The notes: generated by a model not told the origin, from the sequence alone. 64,000 nt of DNA from Psychrobium sp. MM17-31 (GCF_022347785.1 NZ_JAKRGA010000003.1:372001-436000), one strand, 5' to 3'. Shown: positions 8,801 to 21,200, counted from the stretch's first letter. Translations and numbers: made by a program.

Positions 8801-9708
8801 TATGGCGAGATTGCTGTTGGGTGATTGTGGGTTTCAACCTTCATTAAGATATGGATATCTTCTTGGTTGTATTCGTATTCGCGAGTTTCTGGATTTGGGA
8901 AGAAACGCCCTGCTTTATTACCTACCATTACCGACGCGTTGTCTTTATAAGCAGACAGTACGTTTTCTGGATGCGTTTCGTAGGTGTTTTTGATCATTTT
9001 AAATAATGATTTTTGTTGTTTTTCACCGTCGATTGTCCAATCGGCGTTGAAGATCTTATGACGACAATGCTCTGAGTTCGCTTGTGCGAACATCATTAGT
9101 TCGATGTCGTTTGGATTGCGGTTTAGACCGGTAAAGGCGTTAACTAGGTAGTCGATTTCATCGTCTGCTAGTGCCAGACCCATTTCAACGTTAGCTTTAA
9201 CTAATGCGTCTTTACCACCGCCAATCACGTCAACACTTTGCATTTGCCCCGGCTCAGCCTTAACAAATAATTGCTGCGCACTTTCCATTGAGTTAGTAGC
9301 GATTTCCATCATGCGATCGTGTAACAAGTTCACCACTTGCTGATGTTGCTCGTCGCTCACTTCACCTTCGATGTAGTAAGCAATACCACGTTCTAGACGG
9401 TTAATTTGGGTTAAACCACAGTTGTGGGCGATGTCTGTCGCTTTAGATGACCACGGCGAGATAGTGCCCGGACGCGGCGTGACTAAAATCAGTTCACCTT
9501 GAGGTTGGTGCTCAGCAATCGTTGGACCGTAAGTTAATAACTTTTCAAGCTTAGTCAGTTCATCGCTTGATAATTCGCCACTGAGATCTGCAAAGTGCAT
9601 AAACTCGGCATAAATGCCCGTAACAGGCACATTGATGTCGGCAAAACTAGCTAGCAATTTTTTTGTACGAAAGTCAGAAAGCGCAGGGGCTCCGCGAAGG
9701 ATTTCCAT
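5827..9708 (-). CDS. purL: Phosphoribosylformylglycinamidine synthase PurL
   Basis: A 1293-residue single-chain PurL of the gammaproteobacterial type (E. coli 1295). It makes FGAM from FGAR, glutamine and ATP, the fourth step of de novo purine synthesis, in the cytosol. Visible parts are the N-terminal PurS-like region, the synthase core with [20 protein letters not shown] and the second AIR-synthase-like repeat, and the C-terminal glutaminase with [10 protein letters not shown] (nucleophilic Cys) and SHGEGHAEF (His). The start is placed at ATG 9708 ([13 protein letters not shown]), matching the E. coli N-terminus; GTG 9720 and TTG 9723 are in frame upstream. It is divergent from mltF, the arrangement also found in E. 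coli. Confidence 0.97.
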   Translation of the reverse strand: MEILRGAPALSDFRTKKLLASFADINVPVTGIYAEFMHFADLSGELSSDELTKLEKLLTYGPTIAEHQPQGELILVTPRPGTISPWSSKATDIAHNCGLTQINRLERGIAYYIEGEVSDEQHQQVVNLLHDRMMEIATNSMESAQQLFVKAEPGQMQSVDVIGGGKDALVKANVEMGLALADDEIDYLVNAFTGLNRNPNDIELMMFAQANSEHCRHKIFNADWTIDGEKQQKSLFKMIKNTYETHPENVLSAYKDNASVMVGNKAGRFFPNPETREYEYNQEDIHILMKVETHNHPTAISPYPGAATGSGGEIRDEGATGRGSKPKAGLTGFTVSNLNIPGAKQPWEANYGKPDRIVSALDIMIEGPLGGAAFNNEFGRPALCGYFRTYEEQVNSHNGLEVRGYHKPIMIAGGLGNIREQHVEKGEIPVGAKLIVLGGPAMNIGLGGGAASSMASGQSAEDLDFASVQRENPEMERRCQEVIDRCWQLGEDNPIAFIHDVGAGGISNAFPELVHDGGRGGKFELRNVPNDEPGMAPHEIWCNESQERYVIAVPSDKIDEFDAICQRERAPYAIVGEATQEEHLTLSDSHFDNTPIDMPLDVLLGKPPKMSRDVKTQTAKGEALATDDISLDDAVMRVLSLPTVADKGFLITIGDRTVTGLVARDQMVGPWQVPVANCAVTAASFDTYGGEAMAMGERSPIALLNFGASARMSVAEAITNIASTHIGDISQIQMSANWMSAAGHPGEDAGLYEAVKAVGEELCPALGITIPVGKDSMSMKTKWQENGEDKSVTAPMSLIMTAFAPVADIRNTLTPQLITDEGETQLLLIDLGNGQARLGGSVLAQVYKQLGDVTPDVDNPELLKGFFTAIQTLLAEGKLLSYHDRSDGGLFTTLTEMAFAGNTGLDINLPQGDVLAQLFNEELGAVIQVKNEDIDAVNAVLAANGLTSLTSTVATLNDNNTVNVFVDGNAEFSATRSDLRKLWSKTSYEMQKLRDNPACAEQEYALKTDDSNPGLFADLSFDINEDVAAPYIATGAKPQVAILREQGVNSHVEMAAAFNRAGFAAKDVHMSDILSGKVSLEEFHGMVACGGFSYGDVLGAGEGWAKSILFNDLARDQFGNFFSRDNTFSLGVCNGCQMLSNLKELIPGSDLWPHFVQNKSERFEARFSLVKVQESPSMFLNGMAGSVMPIAVSHGEGHAEFKDAAAAQAALNSGTVALQYVDNHGQVTENYPSNPNGSVAGITGLTTTDGRVTIMMPHPERVFRAVANSWHPKAWREDSPWMRMFRNARVNVG

Positions 9709-9753
9709 AGGAATATTCACCAATTAACTGTGGATGGGAAAAAATTTGGCGCT

Positions 9754-9805
9754 ATTATAAGTGAAACAGATCACAAAATTAACCATTAATGTGATATTTC
9801 TCACA
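9754..9805. promoter_or_regulatory. purL/mltF divergent control region with two CRP-like sites
   Basis: TGTGA-TATTTC-TCACA at 9790-9805 is a perfect match to the CRP consensus TGTGA-N6-TCACA. AGTGA-AACAGA-TCACA at 9760-9775 differs by one base. On the minus strand a TATAAT -10 element lies at 9759-9754, directly beside the second site, so CRP there would overlap the purL promoter. Which gene is controlled is not decided by sequence. Confidence 0.65.
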
Positions 9806-9876
9806 TCGCTATTTTTGGCAGCATCTGCTATAACTATCCAGCAGACGTAAAACTTGTATTTTATTGGGCTAACACT

Positions 9877-11349
9877 TTGATATCTAAACGTTCTAAATTG
9901 ACATTCGGCCAACAAATAAGCATCGCTTTAAGTTGTTTATTTGTGCTTTCGTGCACCCAGCCTACCGATGAAACTCATTTAGACGAAATTAAAGACGATA
10001 AAGTTTTGGTGATTGGTACCTTATATAGCCCAACTAGTTATTTCGAAGGCGAAAAAAGCGCCGTTGGCATGGACAGCGAATTAGCACAGCAGTTTGCCGC
10101 CTATCTCGGTGTTGAGCTGCAAATTGTATCTAATGCCGATTTGAGCGAACTATTCGCGCAAATGAATGAAGGGAAGATCGACATTATCGCCAGTGGCCTT
10201 ACAGTAACTCAGGCACGATTGCAGAAGATGCGTTTTGGCCCGCCGTTTTATCAAGTGTCACAACAGATCGTATTTAAGCAGGGAAAGAAACGTCCGCGCA
10301 AACTCAAAGATCTTACGGGCACCTTGATGGTTGCTAAAGCCAGTAGCCATGTTGATACCTTGTCACAACTTAAATTAGATAATCCCGATCTCAATTGGCA
10401 AACAACCAATGAGCACAACCCTGACGAATTATTAAAGTTAGTCATTGATGAGCAGATTGATTACACCCTAGCCGATTCCAATGTGTTGGCACGTAATCGT
10501 CGTATTTATCCGGATTTAAGTTTGGCATTTACGGTGACACGTGACGATTCTTTAGCATGGGCGCTAGCGGATAATGACGATGACTCCTTATATAGCCAAG
10601 TTATTGCTTTTTTTGGCGAGCAGCAATCAAGCGGGGCAATGGCGCAACTCGAAGAGAAGTACTTTGGCCATGTTCAACGCTTTGATTATGTCGATACACG
10701 CGCCTTTATTAAGGCTATTGATAAGAAGCTTCCTAAATATCAAATATTATTTGAGCTAAACGCCGATGGCATTAAATGGGAGCAACTCGCTGCCCTATCT
10801 TATCAAGAATCCCATTGGAACCCCCGCGCCAAATCACCAACCGGTGTGCGCGGTATGATGATGCTGACATTGCCAACTGCGAAACAGATGGGCGTTAAGA
10901 GTCGTCTTAATGCCGAGCAAAGTATCGAAGGTGGTGCGAAATATCTCAAACGGTTATTGGCGCGCCTACCCGAATCTATTCCCGAGTCGCAGCGCTTTTG
11001 GTTTGCACTAGCGTCATATAACGTTGGCTATGGCCACTTAATGGATGCGCGTAAATTAGCACAGCAATCAGGCAAGAACCCCAATAGTTGGAGTCATGTA
11101 AAACAGATGCTGCCGCTGCTAGAGAAAAAGAAATATTACCGCAAAACTAAGCACGGTTATGCTAGAGGCCGCGAAGCTGTGCACTATGTTGATAGTATCC
11201 GTCGCTATTACGATACGTTAATCGCAATGGATCTCGATAGTAAGCTTGCACCGATAGACCTTGAGCTTGCAGCACGCATCGATTCACTGCCAATCCCACC
11301 GCAGATAAAACTTGTCCCGCAAGAACAAGAGACGGTATTAAAAAATTAA
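9877..11349 (+). CDS. mltF: Membrane-bound lytic transglycosylase F
   Basis: A 490-residue protein in two parts, as in MltF. After the leader comes a periplasmic amino-acid-binding-like (SBP family 3) domain, about residues 40-265, with SGLTVTQARLQKMRFGPPFY. Then follows a lysozyme-like SLT domain, about 285-445, with catalytic Glu311 in YQESHWNPRAKS, then GVRGMMMLT and the ALASYNVGYGH motif. It cleaves peptidoglycan to 1,6-anhydromuropeptides at the outer membrane. The leader ends in VLSC (Cys26), a weak lipobox. The start is TTG without an obvious Shine-Dalgarno, so the exact start is less sure. Confidence 0.93.
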   Translation: MISKRSKLTFGQQISIALSCLFVLSCTQPTDETHLDEIKDDKVLVIGTLYSPTSYFEGEKSAVGMDSELAQQFAAYLGVELQIVSNADLSELFAQMNEGKIDIIASGLTVTQARLQKMRFGPPFYQVSQQIVFKQGKKRPRKLKDLTGTLMVAKASSHVDTLSQLKLDNPDLNWQTTNEHNPDELLKLVIDEQIDYTLADSNVLARNRRIYPDLSLAFTVTRDDSLAWALADNDDDSLYSQVIAFFGEQQSSGAMAQLEEKYFGHVQRFDYVDTRAFIKAIDKKLPKYQILFELNADGIKWEQLAALSYQESHWNPRAKSPTGVRGMMMLTLPTAKQMGVKSRLNAEQSIEGGAKYLKRLLARLPESIPESQRFWFALASYNVGYGHLMDARKLAQQSGKNPNSWSHVKQMLPLLEKKKYYRKTKHGYARGREAVHYVDSIRRYYDTLIAMDLDSKLAPIDLELAARIDSLPIPPQIKLVPQEQETVLKN

Positions 11350-11491
11350 CTAATACCATTGCATTACGATAAAAAAATACGCTAGATTATAATTACTTGT
11401 ATATTATGTGTTCGCTGTTAGTTTTTATCGTATCGCGATAACTACGTCCACGAGGAAGGATAGCGATTGTAGTTCGCGTAAATGGAATATT

Positions 11492-14400
11492 ATGAATCAA
11501 CACTCATCTACTAAAAATACCACCACACTCTCTGTTATTTTCACTGTAGTCATTACGGTCATTTTAACGACACTTTCAATATTCATAACTAGTAAACTTT
11601 ATCAGAAAGCCAATTATTTGGATGATAAATGGACAGACTATCGCAATGTGTTGGTCAAAAAACAGCAAGTAAATGAGACCCTTTCAAATGCCTTTAGCGA
11701 GCAAGGATTATTAGGTGACATTCGTCGCTATGCTTTTGCCCCCAACAAGATCACCGAGAACCACATAAAATCAGAGCTCGAACGCTATAAAGAAACGCTC
11801 GTTGAATACCGTAATCTACCAGGTCTAAATGTTGTAGAAACTCGTTTGTTGATGACGGCAGGCGAAGAAATTACCAAACTTAAAAACTCGTTTTACTTAA
11901 TCGTTAATTTCGCTGCAAAAGGACAGACGGAAAAATACAATGCCATTGGCGATTCTCTCTATGCAAGCCAAGGACAAGAAGCCGTCGATAAGCTGACTAC
12001 GCTATCAACAGATCAATATCACGATGAAGCACAATATATTAGTGGCGTGATTAAAGAAGTGTCGCTACTCGTACTTTCTAGCTTGATCATTATTCCGCTC
12101 ATAATGTTTTTGATCATCAATCACTGGCGAACAAGACATAATGTGAGCCGCGATATATTAGCGAAGCATAACCGCGAAGAACTCGATAAGATGTATCGCC
12201 ACTCTTCAGTGCCAACACTGATTGTCAATCGCTCTGGCGATATTGTTAGTGCCAATGCCAAAGCATGCGAAATGACTGGCTACAGTATGAGTCATTTATT
12301 ATCTAAACACTTAGAACAACTTGTAGTGAAAGCACCCGCGGCACTCTTAAATCAGATTATGTCACTACAGAGTAATCAAACCGCTAAAAACAGTTCCACC
12401 AAATTAATCACCAATAAAGGCGATGAATTTAGAGTTGAAATTGATATCACCCAAGTGATGGATGGGACAAACTTACTGTCGATAGTTTCGTTTACTGATG
12501 TTGAACAACAAGAAGTATTAAGAGAACATCAATCACGGATCTCCGCGATGTATGACTTTTCGCAAAATGTAAATGGCATTGGCAGCTGGCATTGGGAATT
12601 TGGCACAGACAACTTATTGTGGTCGCCAAAAACTTATGAAATATACGGCATTAAAGATACGGCGTCTGAGATTACGCAAGAAAAGCTACTTGCCGCGATT
12701 CCCAAAGACGAACGAGAAGATGTGAGCAATGCCATTAACGAGGCGGTGATTTTTGGTAATGATCTCAACATTAGCCATCACATTGAACTTCCAGACGGTG
12801 AGCGCCTGTTTGTTCACCAGCACGGTCACGTAACTTGTGATGACAATGGTAAAGCACTATTCATGCTAGGCACTATTGAAATTGCAGAAAAAGATTCAGA
12901 AAAAGCGATGATGCGCGACATGTCAGATCGTGTGTTTAATTCCTCCCTCGATGCGATGGCGATTACAAATCAACGCAATACAATTTTGAAAGTGAACCAA
13001 GCCTTCGTCGATATGACTGGGTTTAGTGAAGAAGAATCGGTTGGCCAACAATTATCTTCGATTAACCGAGCAACTTTCTTTGATCAATGTATTTACGACA
13101 AGATAAACAAACAAGTTAAAGAGAGTCATAGCTGGGATGGCGAATTGTGGAACGTTAAAAAAGATGGCGAGGTTTATCCGACCAATCAACACATCTGCGC
13201 CCTTTCATTTGAAAACGAAGAAATAAGCCGTTACTTGTGTACTTTCCGTGATATTAGCGACCACAAGGCGCTAGAAGAACGCATTATCAATAGCCGCGCT
13301 GTTGATCGCGTGACTATGCTCCCTTCTCGCTCTGTGCTGCAAGATCGTTTGAATCAGTCAATCAAACGCCATGAGCGTGATGGCCACAAGAGCGCTATCA
13401 TCGTTATCTCTATCAAGCCGTTTTTAAAAGATATTAGCGAAGCAAACCACATAGCGGCAATTAAAGTCATGGCGCAGCGCATTACTCAAATCACCCGTGA
13501 TCACGATACTATTGCTCGTTTCGGACGCCATGAGTTTGCAGTGTTGCTTGAAGGGCTAAATCTGGCGGAAGATGCTTATGTCGTTGCGGATAAGATTAAG
13601 ATGAAAATCAATCAGTCCCTAACAATTAACGGCGCGACTATAGAGCCAGAATGTGCAATTGGTATTAGCTTACACCCATTACATGCCACAAGTGACGAAG
13701 CGCTGATTCAGTACGCTGATGCCGCGATGCAACAAGCTAAACTAGAACAAAACAGCGACATTCAAACCTTTAATCAACATATTTTGGGAATTTACAATAG
13801 CGAACAGCACCTCAATGCACAGCTTAAGCGTGCAATTGACCTTAAGGAGCTCGCGGTCAATTACCAACCTGTCATCGACTTTTCCAATCAACAAGTAGCA
13901 CGTTGTATCGCTCATGTGCGCTGGCATCATCGCGCATATAATACGCAAGATACGAAGAAATTTATTGCTTCTGCAAAGCATGGCAGTTTAAGCAAACCAT
14001 TGCATGATTGGTTATTAGAAAATTCCATTAAGTATGCGACACAATGGAGCAACTCAGGATTAGACAATTTAGAGCTGCAAGTAAAACTAGTCAATGATCA
14101 ACTGGCAGAGCCTGGTTTGGCGCAACATATTAAAGATCTGTTAAATACCTATCAGTACTCACCTGCCCAGCTTGTATTAGAGGTAACTTACGATACTGTT
14201 CAATCAAATGAAATCGCCTTGGAAGAATTTAGATTGTTAACAGAAGCTGGAGTCAAGATTCTGGTGGTTAATATTCCAGATGATCCGCAAGCATTTGCAT
14301 TGCTAAAATCTCATCATATTGCGCAAGCACATACCCATCGCATGCCGTTATCTGATCCTGAGCTATCATCTGATACAGCAGGCGACTGTGATCGAATTTT

Positions 14401-14578
14401 AGGTCAAATTAAAGAGATGGAAATTTATCCGAGTAATTTTAATTGGTCGCAACACACCTTCGTTAGCCAATTTAAAGATGCATCTACGCGGAAGCAACAC
14501 AGTATGCTTGTGTGTGGCTCTATCGATACTCAAAATCTGATCGTACTTGGTAACAAGTTACTCAATACCACGACTTAA
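11492..14578 (+). CDS. Membrane PAS sensor with degenerate GGDEF and EAL domains
   Basis: A 1028-residue signalling protein. It has TM helix 1 (about 12-36), a periplasmic helical region, TM helix 2 (about 186-210), three PAS domains (about 233-340, 350-470, 477-593), a GGDEF domain (600-757) and an EAL domain (770-1020). The GGDEF motif reads GRHEF (678-682) and the EAL position reads IAH (806-808 before VRW). The DDFG-type metal motif is also absent. Both catalytic sites therefore look lost, which points to a c-di-GMP receptor or protein-interaction role, not an enzyme. Start ATG 11492 gives a clean TM topology; an in-frame start at 11408 would add 28 residues. It lies alone between mltF and moaC. 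Confidence 0.85.
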   Translation: MNQHSSTKNTTTLSVIFTVVITVILTTLSIFITSKLYQKANYLDDKWTDYRNVLVKKQQVNETLSNAFSEQGLLGDIRRYAFAPNKITENHIKSELERYKETLVEYRNLPGLNVVETRLLMTAGEEITKLKNSFYLIVNFAAKGQTEKYNAIGDSLYASQGQEAVDKLTTLSTDQYHDEAQYISGVIKEVSLLVLSSLIIIPLIMFLIINHWRTRHNVSRDILAKHNREELDKMYRHSSVPTLIVNRSGDIVSANAKACEMTGYSMSHLLSKHLEQLVVKAPAALLNQIMSLQSNQTAKNSSTKLITNKGDEFRVEIDITQVMDGTNLLSIVSFTDVEQQEVLREHQSRISAMYDFSQNVNGIGSWHWEFGTDNLLWSPKTYEIYGIKDTASEITQEKLLAAIPKDEREDVSNAINEAVIFGNDLNISHHIELPDGERLFVHQHGHVTCDDNGKALFMLGTIEIAEKDSEKAMMRDMSDRVFNSSLDAMAITNQRNTILKVNQAFVDMTGFSEEESVGQQLSSINRATFFDQCIYDKINKQVKESHSWDGELWNVKKDGEVYPTNQHICALSFENEEISRYLCTFRDISDHKALEERIINSRAVDRVTMLPSRSVLQDRLNQSIKRHERDGHKSAIIVISIKPFLKDISEANHIAAIKVMAQRITQITRDHDTIARFGRHEFAVLLEGLNLAEDAYVVADKIKMKINQSLTINGATIEPECAIGISLHPLHATSDEALIQYADAAMQQAKLEQNSDIQTFNQHILGIYNSEQHLNAQLKRAIDLKELAVNYQPVIDFSNQQVARCIAHVRWHHRAYNTQDTKKFIASAKHGSLSKPLHDWLLENSIKYATQWSNSGLDNLELQVKLVNDQLAEPGLAQHIKDLLNTYQYSPAQLVLEVTYDTVQSNEIALEEFRLLTEAGVKILVVNIPDDPQAFALLKSHHIAQAHTHRMPLSDPELSSDTAGDCDRILGQIKEMEIYPSNFNWSQHTFVSQFKDASTRKQHSMLVCGSIDTQNLIVLGNKLLNTTT

Positions 14579-14590
14579 TTACCTGCCGTG

Positions 14591-14618
14591 CGCACCTCTT
14601 AAAACACTAAGAGGTGCG
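14591..14618. other. Hairpin between the sensor gene and moaC
   Basis: CGCACCTCTTA (14591-14601) and its exact complement (14608-14618) form an 11-bp stem with a 6-nt loop. No T-run follows in either direction, so it may be a weak terminator or an mRNA 3'-end or leader structure. It lies 82 bp before moaC. Confidence 0.5.
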
Positions 14619-14700
14619 ACATTTATCCACTCTCCCCTTGAATTTCTACAGGTTGTAGGCAAACTACGGTCTAATTTGTACAGCAGCTCTGGAGCACACA

Positions 14701-15177
14701 ATGAGTCAATTAACTCACCTGAATCATCAAGGCGAAGCCAATATGGTTGACGTTAGTAGTAAAGATAACAGCGTTCGAGTGGCGCGGGCTCAGGCATTAA
14801 TTACCATGACACCAGAAACTTTAGCGTTAATAACGGACGGAAAGCACACAAAGGGCGACGTATTTGGTGTCGCGCGTATCGCTGGTATTCAAGCAGCCAA
14901 AAGGTGCAGTGACTTAATTCCCCTTTGTCATCCTTTAATGCTGACTAAGGTCGCTGTCGACTTCGAAATACTTGCCGATTCCAACAGTGTACGTGTAGAG
15001 AGTTTGTGTAAATTGACAGGTAAAACAGGTGTCGAAATGGAAGCCTTGACTGCTGCGTCCGTCGCGGCACTAACGCTATTTGATATGTGTAAAGCAAGTG
15101 ACCCTATGATGGTGATTTCTGAGGTTAAAGTGTTAGAAAAACAAGGTGGTAAAAGCGGCCACTGGCACGCTAATTAA
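14701..15177 (+). CDS. moaC: Cyclic pyranopterin monophosphate synthase MoaC
   Basis: A 158-residue protein. MoaC converts the GTP-derived 3',8-cyclo intermediate made by MoaA into cyclic pyranopterin monophosphate in molybdenum cofactor synthesis. Signature parts are [17 protein letters not shown], the conserved [27 protein letters not shown], and [10 protein letters not shown] carrying the catalytic Asp. Start ATG 14701 has GGAG seven bases upstream. No other moa gene is adjacent; the gene stands alone, which is less usual than a moaABCDE operon. Confidence 0.96.
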   Translation: MSQLTHLNHQGEANMVDVSSKDNSVRVARAQALITMTPETLALITDGKHTKGDVFGVARIAGIQAAKRCSDLIPLCHPLMLTKVAVDFEILADSNSVRVESLCKLTGKTGVEMEALTAASVAALTLFDMCKASDPMMVISEVKVLEKQGGKSGHWHAN

Positions 15178-15182
15178 CGCAT

Positions 15183-15212
15183 AAAAAAGGCGGATATATT
15201 GCTATATCCGCC
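15183..15212. terminator. Terminator between moaC and the giant adhesin gene
   Basis: GGCGGATATA (15189-15198) pairs perfectly with TATATCCGCC (15203-15212) around TTGC. The six A at 15183-15188 give a U-run on the minus strand, so it mainly ends the 14-kb adhesin transcript; moaC converges on it from the left. Confidence 0.88.
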
Positions 15213-15234
15213 CTTGAACTATTCAATTTATTGT

Positions 15235-18200
15235 TTAATAAATAGTGTCCTGATCTAAGTCGTCCAATGACGTTGGTGGAGTTTCGCTACTTGTCGATTC
15301 TTGCGAGATTAATAACGCACCAGATGCGTCCTCACCCATTAATCCATTTAAAATAGTACTCGTATCAACAGTGCCATATACCTCTGATAAATCAACACCA
15401 TCCAACACTATTGTTGAAGTCACTTCCTCACCACCATCGGCACTAATCAAGATGGTAGTGCCTTGTTCGTCGAAGTTAAAATCTAAATATTGACCTAAAT
15501 TCTCAACTGATTCGTCAATTAATAACTCTGATAGGTCGAGCTTATCGAGATCAACATTGAAGTCCTTAATGGTGTCCAACAAGCCAGTGGCTTCAGTAAA
15601 TACATAGACGTCTGATTCCCCTGTCTCATTGTGGTGCTCTGCGTTCACTTCTACTTCCTGATAAGCAAACCACACATCAGCCATTTGTTGCTCATTACCG
15701 TCGCTATCTGTATAAGTACCAGTTTCACCAATGATATTACCTTTATCATCAATGCTGGTTGACTCAGATTGCAGTGCAATTTCATTAACACCGGCTTGCG
15801 CTAACGTCAGCATTTCATCTTGTTGTGAAATACCATCAGAATTGCGGTCCTGCCATACTTGCATTTGCGACCACGCGTCATCTTGTGCGTTAAATACGCC
15901 ATCGTTATTTGTATCCAGATCGCGCAGCGCGTCATAGCCATCTACCGCGCGTTGACCATTTGATTTAACAGTGTCTTGACCAATAAGCTCAGAAGCATTG
16001 TTAATGATACCGTCATTATTCACATCGCGAACCAGTAAACCATCGTCTTTGCCAACCCAACCAGTGGTTTCTTGCGTGCCATCATTGTCAATATCAAATG
16101 ACACACCGTGCTCTAAGCCGAGAGTTTCAACGCCATCGCCATCTAAATCAAGGATAATAGGACAACGCGTCATACCAACAGTGAAGGTTACTGTGGTAAT
16201 GCTACTGATAGCACCACCATTTGATTCACGTGTACTTAATGACAGCGTCATTTGATGTTCACTGGTTTCATTGGCATTAGCTTGAATTGTAAGGGTTGAT
16301 AAGTTCCAGTCTGAAATATCGACTGAATTATTACCACTACTTGCCGTAAAGACATGGCTTGCATCGCTAGTATCTCGCAACACAAATCCATCTTTAATAC
16401 CGCTCATCACTGCAATGAGTGACTCTGAACCGTCATCGTCAACTAGTTCAATCGTCGGCATTGTCACTGCGACTTGAACATTAGCAGCACCAGAAACATT
16501 AAGGGCATTCTCATCTACGATAACTCCCTCAGCAGTCTTGTCTTCTTGATATTTGACGGTTACTACAGCCGTATCAGTACTATTACCGTCTGATACCGTG
16601 TATTCGAACGTCGCAGTTCCTTTGAATTTATTGCCGGGCGTAAAAGTAATGGTTCCATCGTTATTAAGAACTACGTCCCCTTTAGTCAGCGAGTTAACTG
16701 CCACTACCTGTAATGGATCACCATCCTGATCAACGTCATTGGCTAATAAACGTCTTTGGTCGAAAGTAAATACGTGGTTAAAATCGATACCTGGCCCGCC
16801 AGTATCCGTAGCAATTAAATCATTTTCAGCAATCACAGGATCATTTGCATCTGCGATTTCTACTCTAAAGATTTCATTAGACTTACCGCCACCATCGACT
16901 TTACGTTGCACGATAACGTCCATGAACTGCTGATTTTCAAAGTCGATTTGCGTCGCGTCACGTACAGTGACTAAACCTGTGTTAGGATCTATTTCGAACG
17001 GTCCGTTAGTCAATTTCTTGCCATTTTTATCGACAATACTGTAAGTAATATCGCCTTCAAGATCGTTAAGATCAGCTTGAATACCCACTTCAGCGCCGTT
17101 GGCAACATCTTCTGCTAACGCGTTAGTAATAATAGTAATATCGTTAAAGGCAAGTTGTTCAAAGTTAGTGTATTGATCGCGTACTGACTGCGATGCAGCT
17201 TCCCATTGCGCTAAGGTTTGATTTAGTCGAACCGCGTCATGACCATCACCACCGTCTGCTGTACCAGTAAGCCCCGCTTCTAATTTAAGATAATCACGGC
17301 CACTTCCCAGATCAAAATTGGCGTAAGATGCTTTCGCAACTGTGACAAAATCATCGCCAGCTCCTACTTCAACATCAGTTAAATAACTACTGCTTGGGCC
17401 CACTTGCTGCAAGCTAAAGGTATCATCACCACTACCAGAGGTAATATTTAATCCCATAGCATTGCCAGTAATGGTCAACGTATTATCACCGTTACCTAAA
17501 TCAAGCTGATCATCTCTGCTATTTGTATGTAGGGTTGACTCGAGTGTAACCACATCATCGCCATCCCCCATGCTGACATAGCGTGTATAACCGCCGACAT
17601 CGAGCGTATTATCACCATCACCTAAATGGACACTTGTTGCATAGCCTGTGATATCAATAACATCATCGCCGTCGCCTGCGTTAACAACAGTACTCACGCT
17701 TGAACCTGCACTAAAGTGATTGTTGCCATCACCAAGGTCGACACTCGTAGCCGTTGTACCGATAGTCACGGTATCGTTATCTTTACCAAAGGTCATTTGG
17801 CCAGCGACACCAGCAGTCGTTGTAAACTCGTTAGCGCCATCCCCCAAGCTGATACTACCGGTAACACTGCCAACAGTTACAACATCTTTGCTATCACCAG
17901 CATTAATATTGCCATTAACGCTATTGGTTACATTTAATGTATTTCGACCATCGCCTAGATCCACACTCGCCGCATAGTTAGCGACAGAGACATCATCATT
18001 ACCAGCCCCTGTATTAATTGCAGCGGCAAATCCGTTGTCAATTTCGATGGTATCGTGACCAGCACCTGTGTCGATAGTACCGTGAACATTTGAGGTGGTT
18101 ACTTTCAGAGTGTCATCACCCTCACCTAAATCAAAGTTAGCGTAAGCAACACCTGTAACCGTCACCGTATCTCGTCCCGCACCAGTAGTGACATCAGACA

Positions 18201-21200
18201 TATAACTCGTCGATGGGCCAATCTGTGCGAAGTTAAGTACATCGGTGCCAGAGCCAGTATTGACATTAAGCCCCATCGCACTGCCAGTAATAGTTAATGT
18301 ATTGTCGCCATCGCCAAGATCAAGCTGATCATCACGGCTGTTCGTGTGAAGCGTTGAGCCCAAAGTCACCACATCATCACCACTACCTGTACTCAGGTAA
18401 CGCGTATAATCATCAACCGTTAATTCGTTGTCACCATCGCCTAAGTGGACTGTTGTTAGATGGCCTCCAACATCAACAATATCTCGATCTTCTCCTGCAT
18501 TGACTGATGTAACATTAGCGCCTGCGGTAAAGCGATTAATGCCATCGCCTAATGTTACATCAGTTGCACCTGCTCCTATGGTGATGGTGTCATCACCATC
18601 TCCTACATCAAGGCGACCATTAACATGTGCATCGACAATTAACTCATTGTTGCCGTCACCTAAATCAATTGATGAAGATGCTGAGCCTATCTCAATAATA
18701 TCTTTGCCACTTCCCGCTGATAACGCACCATTTACAGCGCCTTCCACGTCTAAGGTATTATTACCATCACCAAGAGAAATTGTGGCGGCGTATTGGCCGA
18801 TAGTGACTTCGTCATTACCATCGCCAGTGCTAACATTTGCGGCAAAGCCATGTGTAATTTCTACAACATCGTTACCGGAGCCACTATCGATGGCACCATA
18901 AACATTCTTATTAGTCACTCGTAAAGTGTCATTGCCTTCGCCAAGATCGAAATTAGCATAGGCTTCATCGCGCACTGTAATAGTGTCTTTACTAGCTCCA
19001 GTAGTGACATCTGTCATATAAGACATTGATGGGCCGACGCGGAATAAGTCCAAGGTATCAGTGCCATCACCAGTATTAATATTTAGGCCCATTGCGCTAC
19101 CAGTAATGGTTAAAAAGTTATTACCATCGCCTAAATCAAGTTGATCATCTCGGCTATTGGTATGCAGTGTAGAATCAAGCGTGACTCTGTCGTGACCATC
19201 GCCAGTTGATAGGTATCGGGTATAACCGCCCACATCTAATACATTGTCACCATCTCCAAGATGGACTGTGGTTGCATGCCCTCCGATGGTGACATCGTCT
19301 TTGCCTGAACCGCTGATAATAGAAGCGACTACGCCACCAGCACTAAAGGCATTTTCACCATCACCTAAGTCAACATTATTTATAGCAGCGCCTATAACCG
19401 CCGTATCGTTGCCATCACCGAGCGTTAAATTGCCACTAATGCCTGCATCAACAGTTAACTCATTTACACCATCGCCTAAGTCAATCGATGAACTTGACGA
19501 GCCTATATTAACCACATCATTGCCATCAGCTGCCGTTAACCTGCCATTGATAGCATTTGTCACTGTTAAGGTATTATTGCCAGCGCCAAGATCGACGGTC
19601 GCTGCGTAGTTACCAACCGTGACTTTATCATCGCCACTGCCAGCATTAATATCGGCGCTATAGCCTTGGGTAACTTTGATAACATCGTCACCAGCACCAG
19701 CATCGATAGTCCCAGTTACGTTACCTGTTGTAACGTTAAGTTTATCGTCGCCGTCGCCTAAGTCGAAGTTGGCGTATGCAAGACCCGTTACCTTAATTTG
19801 GTCATCACCAGCGCCAACACTTACATCTGACATGTAGGAAGTTGATGGACCAATTTGCGCAAAATTAAGAATATCTTGACCACTTCCAGAATTAACATTT
19901 AACCCCATAGCCGCGCCAGTAACAGTTAATCTGTTATTGCCATCGCCTAAATCGAGCTGATCGTCTCTGCTGTTGGTATGTAATGTGCTACCTAGCGTAA
20001 TAACATCATCGCCGTCGCCAACACTCAGATAACGCGAGTAACCACCGATAGATAATCTATTGTCACCATCTCCTAAGTGAATGTTACTCATCGCGCCGCC
20101 GATAGTTACAGTATCATCACCATCACCCGCGTGAACTGAAGTAGCAGTATTTTCTAGCTCAAGCTCATTATCGCCATGCCCTAAATTGATAGCTTGCGCA
20201 CTAGCGCCAATATCAACTGTATCGTCGTTATCGCCAAGGGTGAGATTTCCTGATAATCCACCGCTGACTGTAAGCTCATTATCACCAGCGCCTAAATCCA
20301 CAGTGCCCGCGGAAGCAACAGTAATAATATCTTTACCATCTAACGCTGTAATACTGCCGTTAACTGCGCCTTCGACAGTCAGTGTATTATCACCACTGCC
20401 TAGATCTACCTGCTGCGTATATTGCTTAACTGTCACAGTATCTGAACCAGCGCCTGTGTCGATAGTACCAGTAACATAGCTATTGGTGATATCTAGCGTA
20501 TCGTCACCATCACCAAGGTCAAAATTCGCGTAAGCAATGCCTGACACGGTCACAATGTCTTGACCCGAGCCAGTCTCAACATCCGTCATGTAAGATGTGG
20601 ATGGGCCTAACTGCGCAAAAGAGAATACATCATTACCACTGCCTGAGGTAACGTTAAGTCCCATCGCCGCACCAGTAATAGTTAATTGATTATTACCATC
20701 GCCTAAATCGAGTTGGTCATCGCGGCTGTTGGTATGAAGGGTTGAGCCTAAGGTGACAACATCATCTCCTTCTCCCATGCTTACATAACGGGTGTAACCA
20801 CCGACGGTAAATACATTATCGCCATCACCAAGGTGAGCTGTCGTCACATGACCAGCTACATTAATACTGTCGTCACCAGCGCCAGAACTAATGCTTTCAA
20901 CTTGAGCCGTGGCATTAAGTTCATTCCTGCCATCACCAAGGTTCACTTGCGCAGCTGCACTGCCAATATTTACCTCATCATCACCGTCACCGACCTTGAT
21001 ATTGCCAGCAACACCTCCCGATACGGTTAGCTCATTGTCACCATGACCTAAATTAATCGTACTGCCAGCCGAGCCGATATTCACAATATCCTGCCCATCA
21101 CCAGCACTAAGAGCACCATTGACTGCGTTGGTTACATCAAGATTATTATTACCGCTACCTAGCGCTACTGCGCCTGTATAATTACCAACAGTTACGCGAT

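Noticed and set aside
6452-8993. Several plus-strand ORFs inside purL
   Set aside because: They are shadows of the purL frame, and purL is fully conserved through them.
14579-14700. Molybdenum cofactor riboswitch before moaC
   Set aside because: Only a single 11-bp hairpin is seen; the multi-helix core expected for that riboswitch could not be found by eye.
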